From positions 5,146,001 to 5,210,000 of the forward strand of contig OX637794.1 in assembly GCA_951802425.1 (NCBI GenBank): a stretch of 64,000 nucleotides of DNA, given 5' to 3'. Under the pieces are notes generated by a model. It saw nothing but the letters and a program-made list of their open reading frames with translations, was not told the origin of the DNA and made no database searches. Origin of the DNA: Clavaria fumosa (taxonomy: Eukaryota; Basidiomycota; Agaricomycetes; Agaricales; Clavariaceae). This document shows, one piece after another, positions 63,358 through 64,000 of this stretch (positions are counted from its first letter, which is position 1; each line of letters opens with the position of its first letter). The translations under genes were made by a program, and so were the position numbers.

Positions 63358-64000
63358 TCAGGTGCTCCCTGTTGCCCCTATAGCACCATCAGATAGTCAC
63401 CCATGTACCAGCATACCATTGCCCTTGTATGATTGTCTGCTCTCCTGTCTCTTCCCCAGTCTCTTCATTCAGCAATTGTGTCTCCCCCATTCTCCCCCAT
63501 GTGTTGATAGCTGTGGGCCACACACATGCTTTCAAGCTTTGACACAAACTCAACTCATCACTTAACTGACTTTGTGAGATGGGGCATCCAGGACACCCAC
63601 TTTGACATTCACATCTAGTCAACTTTGTGTGTCATTTGGGCATGGCAGTCCTGGACACCCACCTTGAGGCACACATCCAGTCAACTTACTTTGTGTACAT
63701 TATGAGAGATGTGGGTGTCCTGGTCCTCCTGGCATGGCTTACCTGTATCTGTATGATGTCCCAGCCTGCATCACATTGGATCTTGGTAGGTATGTAGGAC
63801 CTAGGTTTGGCATGTTAAGAGTGAGTAGCACAGGTGGTGTAAGTAGGATGGAGGGTGGACAGTGTGAGTGGAGTGAGTGGGTGGCACAGGCAAGGTGTGT
63901 AAAGCAGGTGGCACAAGTGAGGAGGTGCAAGTGAGGCAAGCCATGTGGTGTAGCACCAATGAGGTGAGTGGGCAGGCAGTGCAAGCAGGGTGGATGGCAC
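63358..64000. repeat. Palindrome 4, left arm (cut by window end)
   Basis: It matches the left arm of palindrome 1 from 6,896, including its GCCCC and ATCTAG variants, with an extra GT near 63,693. The window ends before the centre. By analogy a reversed arm should follow from about 64.37 kb. Confidence 0.75.

Overview
The window looks like transposon-packed, gene-free DNA from a filamentous fungus, most likely an agaricomycete. I base that on chromodomain Ty3/gypsy elements, Ty1/copia elements, a fungal Tc1-type DD34E element, a short GT-AG intron and gag-like ORFs with Gal4-type cysteine spacing. I found no intact host gene, tRNA, rRNA or CRISPR array. Almost every kilobase is part of a mobile element, and most elements are broken, nested or inverted. 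Older copies are poor in CpG, and much of the visible damage (CGA to TGA stops, Asp to Asn changes) fits CpG decay. Family letters below (LTR-A to LTR-I) are my own labels.

Layout. 0-1 kb: an inverted gypsy gag fragment. 1.9-5.1 kb: several LTR-C copies, two of them tail to tail. 5.1-8.9 kb: an LTR-C-derived element with a coiled-coil/Zn2Cys6-like ORF and a 2-kb palindrome. 9.7-17.9 kb: a complete, young, CpG-rich LTR element (LTR-G) with 5-bp target duplications; it encodes only a coiled-coil + Zn2Cys6-like protein and no pol. 18-25 kb: LTR-D, LTR-F and a gypsy element (gag-PR-partial RT) cut off by a 651-bp repeat unit, then a clean solo LTR-C. 25.2-29 kb: a possible host gene fragment with an intron, a second LTR-D, LTR-E and a gag remnant. 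29-35.2 kb: two LTR-C copies and a degenerate copia element. 35.4-38.1 kb: a second palindrome and a 21-bp minisatellite. 38.1-53 kb: three related blocks built of 651-bp units plus a common module plus LTR-B; one carries seven tandem units, one is hit by a Tc1 element, and a third palindrome lies between blocks. 52.6-55.5 kb: an internally deleted LTR-B gypsy element carrying two TA-flanked MITEs. 56.5-61.3 kb: a minus-strand gypsy pol with an extra degenerate 3' ORF. 61.4-64 kb: a second copy of the 5-8 kb element in which a 1.2-kb segment is inverted without any scar.

The most interesting signal is a shared design in two diverged LTR families (LTR-G and the LTR-C-derived element). Both have an LTR, a leader ending in an ACCACC-ATGG start context, and an ORF with an N-terminal coiled coil followed by six cysteines at C-x2-C-x6-C-x7/10-C-x2-C-x6-C, the spacing of fungal Zn(II)2Cys6 clusters. 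Neither shows reverse transcriptase or integrase. This suggests a lineage of non-autonomous LTR retroelements whose only protein has a transcription-factor-like cysteine cluster in place of a Gag zinc knuckle. All alignments here were made by eye.
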